A DNA stretch of 64,000 nucleotides from Micromonospora sp. WMMD882 (GCF_027497255.1 NZ_CP114903.1:1302001-1366000); one strand, 5' to 3'. Shown: positions 44,869 to 53,413, counted from the first letter of the stretch. The notes: generated from the sequence alone by a model not told the origin. Numbers and translations are program-made.

Positions 44869-45966
44869 ATGGCATCCGGCGGCGCGGGCGCGCCCCGGCT
44901 ACCTGGCGCTCCGGCGAAAGCGGGAACGGTTGTGCGGTTGACGGCGGCGTACCGGACGATGCTGCGGATCCGGGTGCTGGAAGAAAAGATCATCGCCTGC
45001 GCGGACCGCGACGAGATCGTCGGTTTCGTGCATCCGTACACCGGTCAGGAGGCGGTGGCCGCCGGCGTGCTCGCGGCCCGCCGGCCGGACGAGTGGGTGG
45101 TCAGCTTCTACCGCTGCCACGGGCACGCCGTGGCCGCCGGGGTGCCGCTGGACGGGATCGTCCGGGAGATCCTCGGTCGCGCCGGCGGACTCTGCGGCGG
45201 CAAGGGCGGCTCGATGCACCTCGCCGACCGGGCCCGGCGCTTCCTCGGGGCCAGCTCCATCGTCGGCAGCCAACTCGCCGTCGCCGCCGGAGTGGCCATG
45301 GCGGAAAGGAGCGCCGGCCGCGCCGCAGTGGTCTTCTGCGGCGACGGGGCGCTCGGCGCGGGCGTCGCCTTCGAGACGCTCACCATCTGCGCCACCCTGG
45401 GCCTGCCGCTGCTGGTGGTCTGCGAGGACAACGGCTGGCAGGACCAGACCCGCAGCGACCTCGTCCGGCACCGACCCCCCGTGGAGCTGGTCGCCGGGCT
45501 CGGCATCGAGCCTCTCGCGGTCGACGGCAACGACGTGGCGGCGGTGCACGATGCCGCCACGACGGCACTGGCCCGGTGCCGGCGCGAGCGTCGACCGCAG
45601 GTCCTGGTGGCCCGCACCTACCTGCGGCACTACCACGCCCAGGTGGGCGGGGCCCGTCCGGCGGAGTACCGCCCGGCCGACGAGGTGGCCTACTGGCACG
45701 CGCGCGATCCGCTCGACGTCGCCGCCGCCCGGCTCGGCCTCGGCGACGACCGGCGGGCCCGCTGGCACGACGCGGCCGTACGGGAGATCGACCAGGTCTT
45801 CGCGGTCGCCTCCGCCGCGCCCCCACCCGACCCGACCACGGCCACGGCCAACGTCACGAGCGCCCTCCCGCCCCCGACGACGGCCCCGACCGCGCCTGCG
45901 GTGGCGGCCCCGACCGCGCCTGCGGTGGCGGCCCCGGCAGCCGGGTCGCCGACGGTGGGCCGGTGA
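44869..45966 (+). CDS. thiamine-pyrophosphate-dependent dehydrogenase E1 alpha subunit
   Basis: A 365-residue E1 alpha of 2-oxoacid (pyruvate/branched-chain/acetoin) dehydrogenases. 'YRTMLRIRVLEEKII', 'HPYTGQEAVAAGVLA', 'GKGGSMHLADRARRFLGASS' and the TPP motif 'VVFCGDGALGAGVAFETL' to 'EDNGWQ' are clear. The last 55 residues are an Ala/Pro/Thr linker-like tail encoded partly by a 24-bp tandem duplication (45884-45931), resembling the flexible linkers of E2 proteins although no E2 follows. It is coupled to the beta subunit gene by a 4-bp overlap. Substrate unknown. Confidence 0.88.
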   Translation: MASGGAGAPRLPGAPAKAGTVVRLTAAYRTMLRIRVLEEKIIACADRDEIVGFVHPYTGQEAVAAGVLAARRPDEWVVSFYRCHGHAVAAGVPLDGIVREILGRAGGLCGGKGGSMHLADRARRFLGASSIVGSQLAVAAGVAMAERSAGRAAVVFCGDGALGAGVAFETLTICATLGLPLLVVCEDNGWQDQTRSDLVRHRPPVELVAGLGIEPLAVDGNDVAAVHDAATTALARCRRERRPQVLVARTYLRHYHAQVGGARPAEYRPADEVAYWHARDPLDVAAARLGLGDDRRARWHDAAVREIDQVFAVASAAPPPDPTTATANVTSALPPPTTAPTAPAVAAPTAPAVAAPAAGSPTVGR

Positions 45967-46922
45967 CCCGCCGGCACCCGGTCGGCGTGGCCGTGCGGGA
46001 GGCGCTGACCGAGCAACCCGACCTGCACATGTTCTGCACCTACCAGCAGGACGACCTGGTCGAGCTGTTCGGCGCGGACCGGATGGTCAGGTTGCCGATC
46101 GCGGAGAACGCCATGGTGGGCATGGCGGTGGGCATGGCGCTGGTCGGCCGTCGGGTGCTGGTCAGCATCGCCCGGGCCGCGTTCCTCTTCACCGCCTTCG
46201 ACCCGCTGGTCAACCAGGCCACCAAGTGGCGGTACATGTCCGACGGGCAGTTCTCCGTGCCCCTGGTGGTCCGTGGTCTCACCCGGGGTGACGAGCACCT
46301 CGGCGCGCAGCACGAGCACAACGCCCACTCGCTGCTCAGCCAGATCCCCGGCCTGGTGGTGGCGGTGCCCTCCTCGCCCAACGCGGCGGCCGGGCTGCTC
46401 CGCACCGCCCTGCGGCACCCCGACCCGGTGGTGGTGCTGGAGTCACCCCGGCTGTTCGCCGCGGACTGGGCGACCCTGCCCGAGCCGGAGCCCAGCGCCG
46501 CGCCGCTGCCGTTCGGGGTGGCCGGCCGGGCGCTGGCCGGTCGGGACCTGACCCTGGTCGGCATCGGCAACACCGTGGCGCTCTGCCTGCGCGCCGCCCG
46601 CCGGCTCGCCGACCACGGGCTGCGCTGCCAGGTGGTCGACCTGCGTACCGCCGCGCCGCTGGACCGGGACGGCGTCGCCGGACTGGTGGCCGGGAACGGT
46701 CCGGTGGTGCTGGTCGACGAGGAGCCACGGGGCGCCTCGCTGCTGGGTGACCTGGGTCTGCATCTGGTGCAGGTGGGCGCGGTGGCGCCGGACCGGCTGG
46801 CGCTGGTCTGCGGGGCGCCCGTGCCCGCGCCGGTGAGCCCGGTCCTGCTCGCCCCGCTGCTGCCCACGGTCGACGACGTGACCACCGCGGCCCTCACCGT
46901 GCGGGGAACGCCTCCTTCCTGA
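45963..46922 (+). CDS. thiamine-pyrophosphate-dependent dehydrogenase E1 beta subunit
   Basis: A 319-residue E1 beta (transketolase pyrimidine-binding plus C-terminal fold). 'RLPIAENAMVGMAVGMAL' carries the Glu that activates TPP. 'FDPLVNQATKWRYMSDG', 'QHEHNAHSLLSQIPGLVV' and 'RCQVVDLRTAAPLDRDGV' are family features. The GTG start overlaps the alpha gene. No E2 acyltransferase or E3 gene lies nearby, so the pair may borrow them or act alone as a carboligase/decarboxylase. Its end overlaps the convergent MFS gene by 29 bp. Confidence 0.87.
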   Translation: MTRRHPVGVAVREALTEQPDLHMFCTYQQDDLVELFGADRMVRLPIAENAMVGMAVGMALVGRRVLVSIARAAFLFTAFDPLVNQATKWRYMSDGQFSVPLVVRGLTRGDEHLGAQHEHNAHSLLSQIPGLVVAVPSSPNAAAGLLRTALRHPDPVVVLESPRLFAADWATLPEPEPSAAPLPFGVAGRALAGRDLTLVGIGNTVALCLRAARRLADHGLRCQVVDLRTAAPLDRDGVAGLVAGNGPVVLVDEEPRGASLLGDLGLHLVQVGAVAPDRLALVCGAPVPAPVSPVLLAPLLPTVDDVTTAALTVRGTPPS

Positions 46923-48405
46923 CGCCCGACCCGTCGGCCGGCTCCGCGCCGGGCAACGTGTCCGGGCCGCCGGCCGCCGGCCCGTCCGGGGCGCCGGGGC
47001 GCCTGGCCGGGGCGCCGGGCGCCGGCACGTCCGGGCCGTCGGACGCCGACCGACGTCGGATGCCGACGGCGACCGTGGTGGTGCCGGCGAGGGCGAGCAG
47101 CGCGAAACCGGTGAGCGTGACCGGCAGCCCCCACAGCTCGGCCACACCGCCGCCGACCAGCGCGCCCACCGGCACCGCCAGGATCGACACCGTACGGCTG
47201 AACGCGACGACGCGGCCCAGCCGCTCGGGTGGGGTCAGGCGTTGCTGCGTCGACACCGACGCCACCGCCCACACCGTCGCGCAGAACCCGAACACCACCT
47301 CGTAGGCGACGAACGGCACCAGCGGTTGACTTACCAGCGACGCGGCCGGGATGAGCAGCAGCGAGCCGGCGGCGATCGGGGCGAACACGGCGATCGTCCG
47401 GCGCAGCCCGAACCGGCCGGTCACCCGCCGGGCGGTGGCCACGGCGAGCAGCGCCGCCGCGCTGTTCACCCCCCACAGCATCCCGACGGCGAACGGGCTC
47501 AACCCCAGCGTCCGGTACGCGTACACGGTGTAGAGCGCGCCGAGCCCGGCGCCGCCGACGTTCAGCGCGGCGGCGGCCAGCGCGAGCCGGGCCAGCAGCG
47601 GGATCTCCCGGAAGGTGGCCAGCCCTTCCCGGAGCGAGGACCGGAGGTCGGTGAGGGAGCGGCGCAGGACGGTCCACCGGCCGGCGGCCGGCGCGACCCG
47701 GCCCGGCGGCGGTGAGGTGGGGCCCGGCGAGGACGAGGTGGGGGCCGGCGGCGGTCCCGCGGGCCGGGCCGACGCCACCGTCGGGGTCGGCGCGTCGTGG
47801 TGGCGGGTGACGCCGCGCAGCCGCGCGAGGACCGCCGCGGCGGCCAGGTGGGTCAGCGTGTCGACGACGATGGCCAGCGCCGCGCCGAGCGTCTGCGCCA
47901 GCAGACCACCCAGGGCCGGCCCGGTGACCTGGCCGGCGGCCCGGGCCCCGGCGAGGGCGGCGTTCGCGCCGACCAGCCGTTCGGCGGGCACCAGCCGCGG
48001 CAGCACCGCGGTGACCGCGATGTCGGTGACTCCGGCGAGGATCCCGGAGAGCGCGGCGACCAGCACGAGGTACGGCAGGGAGAGCACGTCCAGCAGGTAC
48101 GTGACGGGCACCGTGGCCACCACGGCCGCGTGCAGCAGGTCCACGCCGACCAGCAGCCGCCGGGGTGAGCGGACGGTGTCGACGAGCACCCCGACCAGCG
48201 GCGCGGTCAGGCCCCGGGCGGCGTAGCCGAGGGCGAAGATCAGCGCCGCCGCGACCGGGCCGGCGGCCAGGACCAGCACGGCCAGGGTGGGCAGCGCCAG
48301 CGCGGTGACGTGCGTGCCGGTGAGGCTGACGAGCTGGGCCAGCACCAGTGGACGCAGCGCGGGGTCGCGCAGCGCCGACGCCGGACGCGCCCGGAGCCCG
48401 CTCAC
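46894..48405 (-). CDS. MFS transporter of the RiPP operon
   Basis: A 503-residue membrane protein with about 12 helices in two halves split by a Pro/Ser-rich central loop (about 205-250). Stretches such as 'LIFALGYAARGLTAPLVGVL', 'AGARAAGQVTGPALGG' and 'VVFGFCATVWAVASVSTQQR' fit the MFS_3 (enterobactin-exporter-like) group. The C-terminal 60 residues are hydrophilic. The GTG start overlaps the P450 stop by 4 bp, so it is the last gene of the minus-strand operon that begins with the diiron protein. Probably exports the product and gives self-protection. Confidence 0.88.
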   Translation of the reverse strand: MSGLRARPASALRDPALRPLVLAQLVSLTGTHVTALALPTLAVLVLAAGPVAAALIFALGYAARGLTAPLVGVLVDTVRSPRRLLVGVDLLHAAVVATVPVTYLLDVLSLPYLVLVAALSGILAGVTDIAVTAVLPRLVPAERLVGANAALAGARAAGQVTGPALGGLLAQTLGAALAIVVDTLTHLAAAAVLARLRGVTRHHDAPTPTVASARPAGPPPAPTSSSPGPTSPPPGRVAPAAGRWTVLRRSLTDLRSSLREGLATFREIPLLARLALAAAALNVGGAGLGALYTVYAYRTLGLSPFAVGMLWGVNSAAALLAVATARRVTGRFGLRRTIAVFAPIAAGSLLLIPAASLVSQPLVPFVAYEVVFGFCATVWAVASVSTQQRLTPPERLGRVVAFSRTVSILAVPVGALVGGGVAELWGLPVTLTGFALLALAGTTTVAVGIRRRSASDGPDVPAPGAPARRPGAPDGPAAGGPDTLPGAEPADGSGVRKEAFPAR

Positions 48406-49604
48406 CAGGTGACCGGCAGCTCGCGGGGCCCACGCAGGATGGTGCCGGTCTTCCAGGACACGTCGGCGGGCGGTACGGCCAGCCGGAGGGCCGGCGCCCG
48501 GTCGAGCAGGACGGCCAGCGCCTCGTGCAGCTCCATGGTGGCCAGGCGCGCGCCCAGGCAGCGGTGGGGGCCCCAGCCGAACGCCAGGTGCGGCGCCGGC
48601 TCCCGGTCGGGCCGGAACGTCCCGGCGTCGGGGAAGGCGTCCTCGTCGCGGTTGGCGGAGATGGTGGAGACGAAGACCGCCTCGCCGGCCCGCACCGTGA
48701 CCTGGTCGAACTCGACGTCGGCGACGGCCACCCGGGCCAGGCCGGCGCCACCGTTGAGCGGCACGTACCGCAGCAGCTCCTCGACGGTCGACGGCAACCG
48801 CTCCGGCGCGGCCCGCAGGCCGTCCCAGAGCCCGGGCCGGGTCAGCAGCAGGTACGTCGAGGAGGCGATGTGGCTGGCGGTGGTCTCGAACCCGGCGGCG
48901 AGCAGGGTCACCCCGAAGGAGAGCAGCTCCTGCTCGCTGAGCCGGCTGCCGGAGTCGCGGGCCGCGACCAGCGCGCTGAGCAGGTCGTCGGTCGGGCGCT
49001 CACGGCGCTGCCGGATCAGGTCTCGCAGGTACGCCTCCAGCGCGTCGACCACGTTCCGGAACTCCTCGGCGGTGATCCTGCGCAGGGCGAGCAGGGATTC
49101 GGTCCACCGGCGGAACTCGTCCCGGTCGGCCAGCGGCACGCCGAGCGTCCGACAGATCACCGTCATCGGCAGCGGCAGCGCCAGCGCCCGGACCAGGTCC
49201 ACCGGCGGCCCCTGCCGGAGCAGGTCGTCGAGGAGCCGGTGGGTCACCTCGCGCACGTACGGCCGCAGCTCGTCGACGCGGCGTTCGGTGAACGCCACCG
49301 CCACCAGCCGGCGGAGCCGGCCGTGTTCGCCCCGGTCGACGTCCATGATGGTGCTGACGAAGGGCGGGTCCGGCGTCTGCCGGGGCACGTCGGGTCCCAT
49401 CGCGGCGGCCCGGCTGAACCGGGGGTCGGTGAGCACCTTCCGCACGTCGTGGTAGCGGGTGGCCAGCCACGCCTCGCCCGCGTACGGCAGCCGGACCCGC
49501 AGCAGGGCGCCGCTGTGCCGGGCCACGTCCAGCCTCGGGTCCAGCCCGAGCTCGGCGTACTCCAGGAACGGGTAGTCGGGCGCCGGGTGCGCGGATGTCT
49601 CCAC
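48402..49604 (-). CDS. cytochrome P450 of the RiPP operon
   Basis: A 400-residue soluble bacterial P450. The I-helix oxygen motif is 'AAGFETTAS', the K-helix ExxR 'VEELLRYVP', and the heme loop 'FGWGPHRCLGARLA' with Cys349. 'RDEDAFPDAGTFRPDREP' is the usual Arg-containing loop. The GTG at 49604 has GGAAAGGA upstream. It overlaps the MFS gene and follows the DUF5825-like gene by 60 bp. By context it oxidises or cross-links the modified peptide. Confidence 0.92.
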   Translation of the reverse strand: METSAHPAPDYPFLEYAELGLDPRLDVARHSGALLRVRLPYAGEAWLATRYHDVRKVLTDPRFSRAAAMGPDVPRQTPDPPFVSTIMDVDRGEHGRLRRLVAVAFTERRVDELRPYVREVTHRLLDDLLRQGPPVDLVRALALPLPMTVICRTLGVPLADRDEFRRWTESLLALRRITAEEFRNVVDALEAYLRDLIRQRRERPTDDLLSALVAARDSGSRLSEQELLSFGVTLLAAGFETTASHIASSTYLLLTRPGLWDGLRAAPERLPSTVEELLRYVPLNGGAGLARVAVADVEFDQVTVRAGEAVFVSTISANRDEDAFPDAGTFRPDREPAPHLAFGWGPHRCLGARLATMELHEALAVLLDRAPALRLAVPPADVSWKTGTILRGPRELPVTW

Positions 49605-49664
49605 ACTGGTCCTTTCCGCGGGGGCATGGGGTCGGACGACGGGACGCGCGGCGTGGCCCGACGC

Positions 49665-50222
49665 TCAGACGGCCAGGTACGGCACCGGCCAGTGCCGCAG
49701 CCGGTAGGGCAGGACGAGCAGCCGGTCGTCGACCCGCAGCAGCAGCCCGGCCTCCGCCACGGTGTCCACCAGCGCCTGGGCGGCCGGCGTCAGCTCCTGG
49801 GTCCGGCACGCCGCCGCCATGGCGAGGAAGTGCTCGGCGCCCTCGTCGATGGTGAGCCGGGCGTCCTCGCTGTCCGGGCGGACGTCCTTGAGCATGACGA
49901 AGCCCGGGCCCTGGCGGTAGAAGAAGCTGCCGTAGCGGTAGCCGGCGGTCCAGTGCCCGGCGTACCGGGCGGCGTCGGCGTCCACCCCGCCGGAGGGCGC
50001 CACCAGGTGCACGTGGGTGTGCAGCGGGAACGACGGCGTCCCGGCCAGCCGCCACCGCAGCCGTACCGCGTGGCTGGTGACCTCGCGCAGGTAGCGCAGG
50101 AGGTCGAGGTCCTCGGCGAGGGAACGGCCGAAGGTGAGCACGGTGTCCTCGTCGACGGTGCGGTAGGCCAGGTCCGGGGTGATCGCCGGCAGGTCCGCGG
50201 CGGGATGCGTGACGGTCGGCAT
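49665..50222 (-). CDS. small protein of the RiPP operon (DUF5825-like)
   Basis: A 185-residue soluble protein without recognised catalytic motifs. Notable stretches are 'VLTFGRSLAEDLDLLRYLRE', 'FPLHTHVHLVAPSGGVDAD' and 'GFVMLKDVRPDSEDARLTID'. From memory it resembles DUF5825 proteins, which occur beside radical SAM RiPP maturases in actinobacteria; I hold this at moderate confidence. The ATG lies 1 bp after the radical SAM stop, so their levels are tied. A peptide-binding or recognition partner of the maturase is one possibility. Confidence 0.75.
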   Translation of the reverse strand: MPTVTHPAADLPAITPDLAYRTVDEDTVLTFGRSLAEDLDLLRYLREVTSHAVRLRWRLAGTPSFPLHTHVHLVAPSGGVDADAARYAGHWTAGYRYGSFFYRQGPGFVMLKDVRPDSEDARLTIDEGAEHFLAMAAACRTQELTPAAQALVDTVAEAGLLLRVDDRLLVLPYRLRHWPVPYLAV

Positions 50223-50223
50223 G

Positions 50224-52068
50224 TCAACCCACCTTGATCGGGACGGTGGCGGTGGCGAGGGCGAGCCACTGGCCGTTCTCGACGAACACCAGGCCCCTGG
50301 TGAGCAGGTCGTCGAGGACGCCCCGCAGTCGCGTCTCGTCGGCGGTCAGCCCGGCGGCGGCCACCTCCCGGCGTACCGCGGGCAGCGACCGGCCCGGCTC
50401 GGTGGCCTGGTAGACCGCCCGGCTGAGCGGGTCGTCGAGCCGGTGGTCGACGGCCGCCCAGCCGGCCCGACGGTCCTGCACGACGATGGCGTCCGGCTCG
50501 TCGACGCGGACCAGGGAGCTGTCCGGGTACCCGTCGGCCCAGGCGTCGAGCAGGTCGCGCAGCGGCTGCGCCTCGTCCTCGGAGATGCCGGCGGGCGGGC
50601 TGTCGAACAGGTACACCATGTCGTGCAGCTCCTCCTCGGCCAGGTCGTAGACGTGCCGGTACGACTGCGCGGTGCGGCGTCGCGGGAAGCCCAGCGCCGG
50701 GTTCTCGAAGTACGGACTGAAGCGTTCGAGGAGGATCCGGGACGTGCCGGAGGGCGGTTGCAGGTGCATCAGGGCCGGGATCTGGCGGAGCACCGGAAGG
50801 TAGTCGGCCAGGCGTTCACCGGGGAAACCGTACAGCCAGTTCCAGGTGACGGTGAGCCCGGCGGACTCGCAGTCGCGCAGCGTCCGCACGTTGCGGGCCC
50901 CGGCCACCCCCTTGTCCATGATCTTGAGTACCGGCGAGACCAGGCTCTCGATGCCGGGTTGCACGTGGTTGACCCGGGCGGCCCGGAACGCGGCGATCTC
51001 CTGCGGCTTCAGGTTGGACTTGACCTCGTAGTGCAGCCGCAGGTCCCACTCCAGCTCGGCGATGCGGGGTAGCACGGTGGCGAAGAACCCGTTGTCGATG
51101 ATGTTGTCGACCACGATGACGTCCAGCACCCGGTGCCGTCCGGTCAACTCGCCGAGCTCGGTGAGCACGGTGTCCGGGTCCTTGGCGCGGAACGCCATCA
51201 GGGTGCCGTTGAGCCCGCAGAACGTGCAGTGGTGCTTCTCACCCCACCAGCAGCCCCGGGCGGTCTCCAGCACCAGTTTCGGCTCGACGTGCGGGTGGAC
51301 GGGGGAGACCTCCATCCGGGCGAACCAGTCGTCGAAGTCGGGCGTCGGGACCTTCGTCATGGGCAGCGGCGCCGGCTGCGGGTTCTGCCGGAGCGTGCCG
51401 TCGGCGTCCCGCCAGCACAGGCCGGGCACGGCGCGCAGCGCCTCGGGGGACCCGCCGGTGGCCAACGCGGCGAGCAGCGCGGGGAACGCCACCTCACCCT
51501 CGCCCCGCACGACGAGGTCCACCCACGGGTAGTTGCGGTGCAGGGCGGCGCCCATCGGTCCGTCGCAGTTGCCGCCGCCGAAGACGATCCGTACGTCGGG
51601 GGCGCGTTCCCGGATCCGCCTGGCCACCGCCAGGCTCGGCACGTTCTGCATGAACGTGGTGCTGAACCCGACCACCTCCGGGCCGGTCGCCAGCACCTCG
51701 TCGACGACCAGCTCGACGAAGTCGGCCGCGTGCCCGCGCATCCGGCGCACGGCGGTCAGGTCGAGGTCGCGTTCGCGGGCGTAGTCGCGCAGGGTGTCGA
51801 CCGCGAACTCGGCGTCGGCGTGCAGGACGCCGGTGAAGACCCAGTCGCCGAGCCCGTCGAACAGGCCCTCCTCGGCGACCTTCGTGTACTCCCGGGGGCC
51901 CAGCTCCTCGTCGGTGCGGGCCAGCAGGAACTCCGCCCACCGCAGGTTGGCGTGGTACGTGCGCGGGGTGGGCAGGCCGGCCCGGGTCACCGCGGCCCGC
52001 AGCAGGCCGAGCGGCAGTGACGGCGACTCCAGCGACTGCCACGGCATCGCGACGAGGCACACGGACAC
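50224..52068 (-). CDS. cobalamin-dependent-type radical SAM RiPP maturase (C-methyltransferase family)
   Basis: A 614-residue enzyme. Residues about 85-200 form a B12-binding-type Rossmann domain ('EVVGFSTTFMQNVPSLAVAR', 'VRIVFGGGNCDGPMGAAL', 'DLVVRGEGEVAFP'). The radical SAM cluster is CX7CX2C at Cys273, Cys281 and Cys284 ('CWWGEKHHCTFCG'). 'HVQPGIESL' and 'VTWNWLYGFPGE' follow. This pattern is the ribosomal-peptide maturation radical SAM protein 1 group, members of which methylate unactivated carbons. The C-terminal 130 residues are a winged-helix-like recognition region. The GTG at 52068 has AGGAGGG upstream. It follows the 31-codon peptide gene. Confidence 0.92.
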   Translation of the reverse strand: MSVCLVAMPWQSLESPSLPLGLLRAAVTRAGLPTPRTYHANLRWAEFLLARTDEELGPREYTKVAEEGLFDGLGDWVFTGVLHADAEFAVDTLRDYARERDLDLTAVRRMRGHAADFVELVVDEVLATGPEVVGFSTTFMQNVPSLAVARRIRERAPDVRIVFGGGNCDGPMGAALHRNYPWVDLVVRGEGEVAFPALLAALATGGSPEALRAVPGLCWRDADGTLRQNPQPAPLPMTKVPTPDFDDWFARMEVSPVHPHVEPKLVLETARGCWWGEKHHCTFCGLNGTLMAFRAKDPDTVLTELGELTGRHRVLDVIVVDNIIDNGFFATVLPRIAELEWDLRLHYEVKSNLKPQEIAAFRAARVNHVQPGIESLVSPVLKIMDKGVAGARNVRTLRDCESAGLTVTWNWLYGFPGERLADYLPVLRQIPALMHLQPPSGTSRILLERFSPYFENPALGFPRRRTAQSYRHVYDLAEEELHDMVYLFDSPPAGISEDEAQPLRDLLDAWADGYPDSSLVRVDEPDAIVVQDRRAGWAAVDHRLDDPLSRAVYQATEPGRSLPAVRREVAAAGLTADETRLRGVLDDLLTRGLVFVENGQWLALATATVPIKVG

Positions 52069-52101
52069 GTCTTCGTCCCTCCTTGCGCCGGGTGTTGCGG
52101 T

Positions 52102-52132
52102 GGGTCCGGGTGGGCCGGCGCCACCCGGACCC
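52102..52132 (-). terminator. perfect 12-bp hairpin between the peptide and radical SAM genes
   Basis: GGGTCCGGGTGG pairs with CCACCCGGACCC around a 7-base loop, 7 bases after the peptide stop. There is no T-run; likely attenuating or RNA-stabilising, as after ramS. Confidence 0.75.
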
Positions 52133-52138
52133 GTTCGG

Positions 52139-52234
52139 TCACTTCTGCGACTCGGTCTGGGGCCGGTTGAGCGGCACCAGGTACTTGCAGACGCCGTGCG
52201 TGGGCGTCTTCACCTTGACGACAGTGATCTTCAT
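52139..52234 (-). CDS. putative RiPP precursor peptide (31 aa)
   Basis: The ATG at 52232-52234 with the near-perfect ribosome site GGAGGTGAT 4 bases away opens 31 codons ending in TGA at 52139-52141. The peptide starts 'MKITVVKVKTPTHG', continues 'VCKYLVPLNRP' and ends 'QTESQK'. It has one Cys, one His, one Tyr and no Trp. It is 19 bp after the diiron gene and 70 bp before the radical SAM gene, in the position where precursor genes of this maturase group sit, and is followed by a hairpin. A short basic leader and a 'PTHGVCKYLVPLN' core is my guess. No known RiPP family recognised. Confidence 0.8.
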   Translation of the reverse strand: MKITVVKVKTPTHGVCKYLVPLNRPQTESQK

Positions 52235-52253
52235 CGGGATCACCTCCCCTCCT

Positions 52254-53000
52254 TCAGGTCCGGATCGTGATCCCGGCGGCGGTGAGCCTCGCCCGGTGCC
52301 GCCGGAGGAACCAGGCCTGGACGGCCGCGGCGTCCCGGCCGGTGTGCTCGGCCAGCGCCGCCGCGACCTGCTCCAGGCCGGTGAGCCCGTAGCCGATGTC
52401 GTGCCACTGCTGGGCGTGCGCCTGCCAGGCGTCCCGCCCCTGCGCGGTGCGGGTGGCCCGGGCCAGGTAGTTCAGCCCGATCGCCACGTGCCGGATCTCG
52501 TCGCGGCGGACGTGGTGGTAGAGCCGGCCGAGCGGGTCCCCGGCGAAGACCTCGCCGAGCAGGACGAACTCGTCGGCGGCCAGCCCCTCCAGCATGGTGT
52601 GCACCAGTGCCCGGCCCATGTAGGGCAGGGCGGTCAACCCGTCGTCGAGGGGCTGCATGGTGTCGAGGGCGTCGGCGGGCTCGCCGCCGACCGCCTTGGC
52701 GTACCGGTAGAAGGCGTCGGCGTGCCGGGCCTCGTCGGCGGTGGCGAGCGCGAGGCTGAACCGCAGCGGGGCGTCCTCGGTCTCCGCGGCGAGGGTCGCC
52801 GCGGCCACCAGTCCGGCCTGCTCGGCGTAGTAGCCGGCGGAGGCGACCCGCCAGGCGCGTTCGGCCCGGACCGGGTCGGTGCTGAACCGGCCCTGCCGCA
52901 GCACGTCCTCGATCCGCCAGGGCTCCCGGTCCCGGGTCACCTGGAAGATCCGGTACGCCAGCTCGTCGCCGTCCAGGTCGTCCGGTCGCAGCAGCGTCAC
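52254..53000 (-). CDS. R2-like/ferritin-like diiron protein of the RiPP operon
   Basis: A 248-residue all-helical protein with the carboxylate-bridged diiron ligand set: Glu60 ('YYAEQ'), Glu90/His93 ('DEARH'), Glu138 ('MLEGL', or Glu144) and Glu168/His171 ('DEIRH'). The doubled ExxH motifs 78 residues apart are typical of R2-like oxygenases/oxidases. The GTG at 53000 with CGGAG upstream is preferred; a GTG at 53033 would add 11 residues. First gene of the operon, 19 bp before the peptide gene. Most likely oxidises a side chain of the peptide (hydroxylation, desaturation or N-oxygenation). Confidence 0.87.
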   Translation of the reverse strand: MTLLRPDDLDGDELAYRIFQVTRDREPWRIEDVLRQGRFSTDPVRAERAWRVASAGYYAEQAGLVAAATLAAETEDAPLRFSLALATADEARHADAFYRYAKAVGGEPADALDTMQPLDDGLTALPYMGRALVHTMLEGLAADEFVLLGEVFAGDPLGRLYHHVRRDEIRHVAIGLNYLARATRTAQGRDAWQAHAQQWHDIGYGLTGLEQVAAALAEHTGRDAAAVQAWFLRRHRARLTAAGITIRT

Positions 53001-53413
53001 GGGTCGCTCCGGGCGGCTCGGGCGGGGGAGCACGGCCGGTGTCGCCGTCGGTCTGGTGGGTTGCCGGTCACCGCGATCCGCCCCCTTTGAGTCGGTCGGG
53101 GTCGCACGCGCCGGTGGCCGGCGGGAACGCCCTGCTGGTGAGCTTCATCCCAAACGGTGGCCGGGGGCAGGGCGGTCGGGCACCCATATTCCGGGTGTTC
53201 CGGCGGCGCTGGCCGGCGCCGCCCGGCCGCTGCCCCGGGTCGGCCCGGCCGACCTGCGGTTCCACTCTCGACGGGGCCGGGTGGGAGGGGCAGAATGTGG
53301 GTGGTGAGCACCCCGTAACGGAGCGTGCTCCACCCTGGTCGTTCCACCGGGGTGGGCCGGTCCGCCGCCGTCGGCCGTGGACCACACCCCTAATCATTGA
53401 TACTTTTCTATGC
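53001..53413. other. divergent promoter region between the RiPP operon and the LAL regulator
   Basis: About 410 bp without a convincing gene. The right end (53385-53413) is sharply A/T-rich ('CCTAATCATTGATACTTTTC'), ending at the regulator start, so a near-leaderless promoter for the regulator is likely there. The middle is ordinary high-GC sequence. I found no clear inverted repeat. Confidence 0.5.

Noticed and set aside
52139..52234. 31-codon gene as a leader peptide for attenuation instead of a precursor
   Set aside because: It lies in the middle of an operon after the diiron gene, has no run of one regulatory amino acid, and has an unusually strong ribosome site. Not fully excluded.
34232..53000. 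Lanthipeptide locus and radical SAM RiPP operon as a single gene cluster
   Set aside because: Each has its own precursor, exporter and regulator, and kynureninase plus a STAS gene with their own terminator and promoter separate them.
53145..53387. 80-codon minus-strand frame between the diiron and LAL genes
   Set aside because: Low-complexity Pro/Gly/Arg sequence, no ribosome site, lies in the divergent promoter region.
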